8,890 bases of DNA from DASQDN01 sp035630195 (GTDB taxonomy: Bacteria > Acidobacteriota > Terriglobia > Bryobacterales > Bryobacteraceae): contig DASQLD010000381.1 in the NCBI GenBank assembly GCA_035630195.1, positions 1-8,890 on the forward strand, read 5' to 3'. Each line of letters starts with the position of its first letter. Position 1 is the stretch's first letter. The notes below the pieces were generated by a model, which saw nothing but the letters and a program-made list of their open reading frames with translations, made no database searches and was not told where the DNA came from. Positions 7,056-8,890 of the stretch are shown here, piece by piece. Both the position numbers and the translations under genes were made by a program.

Positions 7056-7070
7056 CTTAACTCAGTTAAG
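7056..7070. promoter_or_regulatory. Perfect inverted repeat upstream of the antitoxin-like gene
   Basis: CTTAACT and AGTTAAG are 7-base perfect arms around a single C, located 26-40 bases before the antitoxin start. That position suits an operator for autoregulation by a toxin-antitoxin complex. A second inverted repeat (ATAGTT, loop TTAG, AACTAT, 7149-7164) lies further upstream. Operator function is inferred from position only. Confidence 0.35.
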
Positions 7071-7148
7071 GCGCTTGACGAGAGTAGGCTTGGCACCCTT
7101 GCAGAGTGCGGACGATTCACGGCTCTGAGCCACAACTGCCGGAGAGAC

Positions 7149-7164
7149 ATAGTTTTAGAACTAT
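7149..7164. repeat. Small inverted repeat in the toxin-antitoxin upstream region
   Basis: ATAGTT and AACTAT are perfect 6-base arms around a 4-base loop, in an AT-rich patch between the right repeat and the antitoxin-like gene. It could be part of a promoter or operator, or an end-proximal site of the element. No function is demonstrated. Confidence 0.25.
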
Positions 7165-7177
7165 CGCGCACCGAAGG

Positions 7178-7197
7178 TTCGTACAGCATTCGTACAA
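7178..7197. repeat. Arm-like motif, inner copy at the right repeat
   Basis: TTCGTACAGCATTCGTACAA contains two TTCGTACA units 11 bases apart. The identical 20 bases recur at 7347-7366, on the other side of the tRNA fragment. Single units occur in the left repeat at 3657-3664 and 3811-3817 (the last without the final A). Paired short direct repeats flanking a core are typical of tyrosine-recombinase arm sites, but the assignment here is inference. Confidence 0.5.
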
Positions 7198-7354
7198 AAT
7201 TCCCGGCCCAAACGCGGCAAGTAACTGAAATAAAGGATGGCTCCCCGGCATGGATTCGAACCACGAAGAAACGAGTTCTTGTCAAATCAGCAAGTTGCTC
7301 ATTTCATGATCTTCCACATCTCAGGAATCTCAGGAAAAGGAGCGTATTCGTACA
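7188..7354 (-). repeat. Right direct repeat with tRNA-Asn-like 3' end (putative att site)
   Basis: Collinear partner of the left repeat at 3656-3817. It carries the tRNA 3' end at 7238-7265, the shared AAACGAG extension, the imperfect palindrome AAATCAGCAA/TTGCTCATTT (7285-7305) and the 20-base block TCCACATCTCAGGAATCTCA (7313-7332). Overall similarity to the left copy is roughly 70-80% by eye, so the duplication is old or the copies come from related rather than identical elements. Homology continues on both sides of the tRNA segment. This is more than a minimal target-site duplication and suggests that element-derived arms are present at both ends. Confidence 0.6.
7238..7265 (-). other. tRNA 3' end fragment (tRNA-Asn-like), right copy
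   Basis: On the minus strand this reads as T-stem CGTGG/CCATG (with one G-T pair) around loop TTCGAAT, then acceptor strand CCGGGGA, discriminator G and CCA. It differs from the left copy at two positions and has the better T-stem. As in the left copy, no 5' half precedes it, so it is an attachment-type remnant rather than a tRNA gene. Confidence 0.6.
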
Positions 7355-7366
7355 GCATTCGTACAA
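7347..7366. repeat. Arm-like motif, outer copy at the right repeat
   Basis: Exact 20-base duplicate of 7178-7197 (TTCGTACAGCATTCGTACAA). It marks the outer edge of the right repeat. The AbiEii-like gene remnant begins immediately beyond it, so this is the likely junction between the islet and its neighbour. Confidence 0.5.
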
Positions 7367-7375
7367 GATGCAAAG

Positions 7376-7570
7376 CGGCAAACACCGCTTCCGAACGCGT
7401 TGAAGCGTCCTCGCCAATCCTGCGGTGGTTACGGCCGCGCTGAGGAAACTCATGCGTCTGTCGCCGCTCGAATGTTACCCGCATTGCAGCCGCCGTCCTG
7501 TGCGGCCTAAGCCCACCAGACCCAATGAAAAGCGCCAGGTCAACGAGATCCTTTACGCGGCTGTTCGATA
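7376..7570 (-). pseudogene. C-terminal remnant of an AbiEii-like nucleotidyltransferase toxin
   Basis: A minus-strand segment encodes NSRVKDLVDLALFIGSGGLR, then PHRTAAAMRVTFERRQTHEFPQ. This matches the conserved C-terminal region of AbiEii/AbiGii-type nucleotidyltransferases: the (N)SR-x-KDL-x-DL signature, a two-helix region, then TFxRRxTHxxP. After about codon THEFPQ the frame is lost, but PQDWRGRF continues in another frame (about 7410-7425), as expected for the family's P-x-DW segment, so a frameshift is present. The N-terminal catalytic half and any AbiEi-type antitoxin are absent upstream, and the 3' end runs into the right direct repeat. AbiEii proteins are toxins of type IV abortive-infection toxin-antitoxin systems. 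This copy is non-functional. Identification rests on recalled family motifs. Confidence 0.6.
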
Positions 7571-7738
7571 AGCGGCTGTTTGAAGAATTTCTTGACCGGG
7601 AACCCAAACCCCGTGTTCCAAACCACCAAAGCCCCCAGCCGCTCTAGTTGACAATGCCGGTGATGGATTGGCGCCTTGGTTGTGATACCGCTAGCTACGC
7701 TCCTTCCTTGTTATACTCGACTCCACGGTTTTCGACCC
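7571..7738. other. Short intergenic region upstream of the membrane protein gene
   Basis: No gene is supported. A 40-residue plus-strand frame (ATG 7526 to TAG at 7646-7648) lies antisense to the AbiEii-like remnant and has no recognisable content. TTGACA at 7648-7653 and TATACT at 7712-7717 look like promoter boxes but are too far apart to form one promoter. TATACT lies 22 bases before the ATG at 7739 and could be the -10 element for that gene. Confidence 0.3.
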
Positions 7739-8890
7739 ATGAATGCTCTTTTTGCGACTATCTCGAGCCAGTTTTCGAAATCGCTGTTGTTGGGTAGCCT
7801 GCTCCCGGTGCTGTTGACACTTGCGTTGTGGCTGCTGCTCGTGCACCCGCTTTTCCCGGACATCCTAAGCGTGCCTGCCGCACTGAGTTCGTTGGACCCC
7901 GTTTGGCAGTTTACGTGGATCACGATTCTCGCAATTGTCGCCGCCGCGGTGTTGGCGGGAAGCAATCGATCCATCCTCCGGTTGTACCAAGGTTATCCAT
8001 GGGAGGACTCGCCGCCCGGCTTCCTGATGAAGGCTTATCACAGATGGCGGTATCGCCAGATTCGTGATTACCGGGATCGTCTTTGGCTGATCTGGAACAC
8101 GCTCCAGCCCGGAGATCTAAGCCCAAAGGCCGAGGCGAAACTAACCTCGTCGCTGAACTCCCTTGCCCTGGTCCTCGATTCGGATTACCCATATGAGGAG
8201 TCGCTGGTGCTCCCGACGAGATTCGGCAATGTCAATCGCAACGCGGAGCACTACTCACAACAGCGTTATGGTATTTCGGCCGTGATGCTTTGGCCCAGGC
8301 TGGTGTCGGTAGTCGAGCCGGGGTACGCCACAATTCTGGAAGAACTAAAGACGGCAATGGACTTCGCCGTTCATCTCGCGTTCCTGACCGCCGCTATTTC
8401 CTTGGCAACGGTATGTTTAACGATTCAACGATCAGCTGTGCTTGGGGCGAAAGGCTTCGTTGTGGGTGCGGTTCTGATGCTGGTTTCATTGTTTTCCTAT
8501 TTAAGTGCCGTGGATCGGGCGCGGCAATGGTGCACGTACTTGAAGTCGGCTATAGATCTATACCGCAAGCCGCTGCTGGATAAGCTTGGCTATAAGTACT
8601 CGTTCGTGTCGGTGGACTCAGAAAAAGAGGTCTGGGAAAAGCTCGCCCAACAATGGACCTTCGCCGAAACCGACGTCGACTTGCCGTTCTCTCCATTGCC
8701 GGTGATAGCCCTTCCCGCAACTTCGGTGGCGGGAGGGGAAAAAATCGAGATCGCGCGTGGGGTGGGGCCTATCTCGAATGACACGTATCCGACGATGAAT
8801 GTGACCGTCAGCTTGCGAAACGCCGCGCCGGAAGCTTGCGGGCCTTTATTCCTGAGCGATTTGCTCCCGCCGAACTGGATCTACGTGTGG
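7739..8890 (+). CDS. Membrane protein of unknown function, cut by window edge
   Basis: 384 residues are visible and the frame is still open at the end of the window. Four hydrophobic segments are predicted at about residues 15-37, 56-74, 208-228 and 239-257. Between the second and third is a cytoplasm-like basic stretch (HRWRYRQIRDYRDRLW, 101-116). A conserved-looking YGISAVMLWPRLVSVVEPGY (177-196) precedes the third segment. After residue 310 the chain becomes Pro-, Thr- and Val-rich with beta-strand character (PVIALPATSVAGGEKIEIAR), which suggests an extra folded domain running out of the window. The ATG at 7739 is chosen because MNALFATISSQFSKSLLLGS gives a normal N-terminus. No Shine-Dalgarno sequence is visible, and a GTG at 7682 is an in-frame alternative. 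No named family is assigned. Similar hypothetical membrane proteins exist, but their role is unknown to me. Confidence 0.85.
   Translation, partial: MNALFATISSQFSKSLLLGSLLPVLLTLALWLLLVHPLFPDILSVPAALSSLDPVWQFTWITILAIVAAAVLAGSNRSILRLYQGYPWEDSPPGFLMKAYHRWRYRQIRDYRDRLWLIWNTLQPGDLSPKAEAKLTSSLNSLALVLDSDYPYEESLVLPTRFGNVNRNAEHYSQQRYGISAVMLWPRLVSVVEPGYATILEELKTAMDFAVHLAFLTAAISLATVCLTIQRSAVLGAKGFVVGAVLMLVSLFSYLSAVDRARQWCTYLKSAIDLYRKPLLDKLGYKYSFVSVDSEKEVWEKLAQQWTFAETDVDLPFSPLPVIALPATSVAGGEKIEIARGVGPISNDTYPTMNVTVSLRNAAPEACGPLFLSDLLPPNWIYVW

Larger units (their letters stand above)
3656..7366. mobile_element. Putative genomic islet bounded by tRNA-containing direct repeats
   Basis: A 3.7-kb segment is framed by two imperfect direct repeats, each holding a tRNA 3' end. 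This is the usual footprint of tyrosine-recombinase integration at a tRNA gene. The cargo is entirely minus-strand: a broken antitoxin-like gene, a broken PIN toxin gene and an intact TOTE-type primase-helicase. No integrase gene and no complete tRNA gene are present in the window. The segment may therefore be a degenerate or non-autonomous element, or one slot of a larger tandem array whose integrase lies elsewhere. Element status is inferred from the repeats and the accessory cargo. Confidence 0.5.

Noticed and set aside
7526..7648. 40-residue plus-strand frame ending HQSPQPL
   Set aside because: No ribosome binding site or family is recognisable, and it lies antisense to the better-supported AbiEii-like remnant.

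Overview
The window is GC-rich bacterial chromosome. It holds two housekeeping-type loci, htpG and an alkB/DUF72 pair, around a small, partly decayed accessory segment. No rRNA, CRISPR array, transposase or intact integrase was found. The organism cannot be fixed from the sequence. A soil or environmental bacterium is plausible (Acidobacteriota or Proteobacteria-like proteins), but that is only an impression.

Left part. Positions 1-980 (minus) are the N-terminal half of the Hsp90 chaperone htpG, cut by the window edge. About 800 bases without a convincing gene follow. At 1794-3210 (plus) lie an AlkB-type 2-oxoglutarate/Fe(II) dioxygenase and a DUF72 protein that overlap by 17 bases. A third short frame with a strong ribosome binding site (3176-3268) may be the stump of a lost operon gene. 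The stretch 3269-3655 is non-coding and contains an inverted repeat.

Central accessory segment. Two imperfect direct repeats of about 165 bases (3656-3817 and 7188-7354) each contain the 28-base 3' end of a tRNA, best matching tRNA-Asn, including CCA. The same short motif (ATTCGTACA) lies on both sides of each. They look like attachment-site copies left by a tRNA-targeting integrative element. Between them three minus-strand genes run in one direction: a small antitoxin-like gene with an in-frame TGA, a VapC-like PIN toxin gene with an in-frame TAG and a frameshift, and an intact 820-residue protein. That protein combines a TOTE-type archaeo-eukaryotic primase domain with a superfamily 2 helicase, and it is the main item of interest. 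The toxin-antitoxin pair is decaying, whereas the primase-helicase is complete with its motifs preserved. Just beyond the right repeat is a frameshifted C-terminal scrap of an AbiEii-like nucleotidyltransferase toxin. This supports reading the locus as a turnover site for defence or conflict genes.

Right part. From 7739 (plus) to the window edge runs a membrane protein of unknown function, with four predicted membrane segments and a probable beta-rich C-terminal region.
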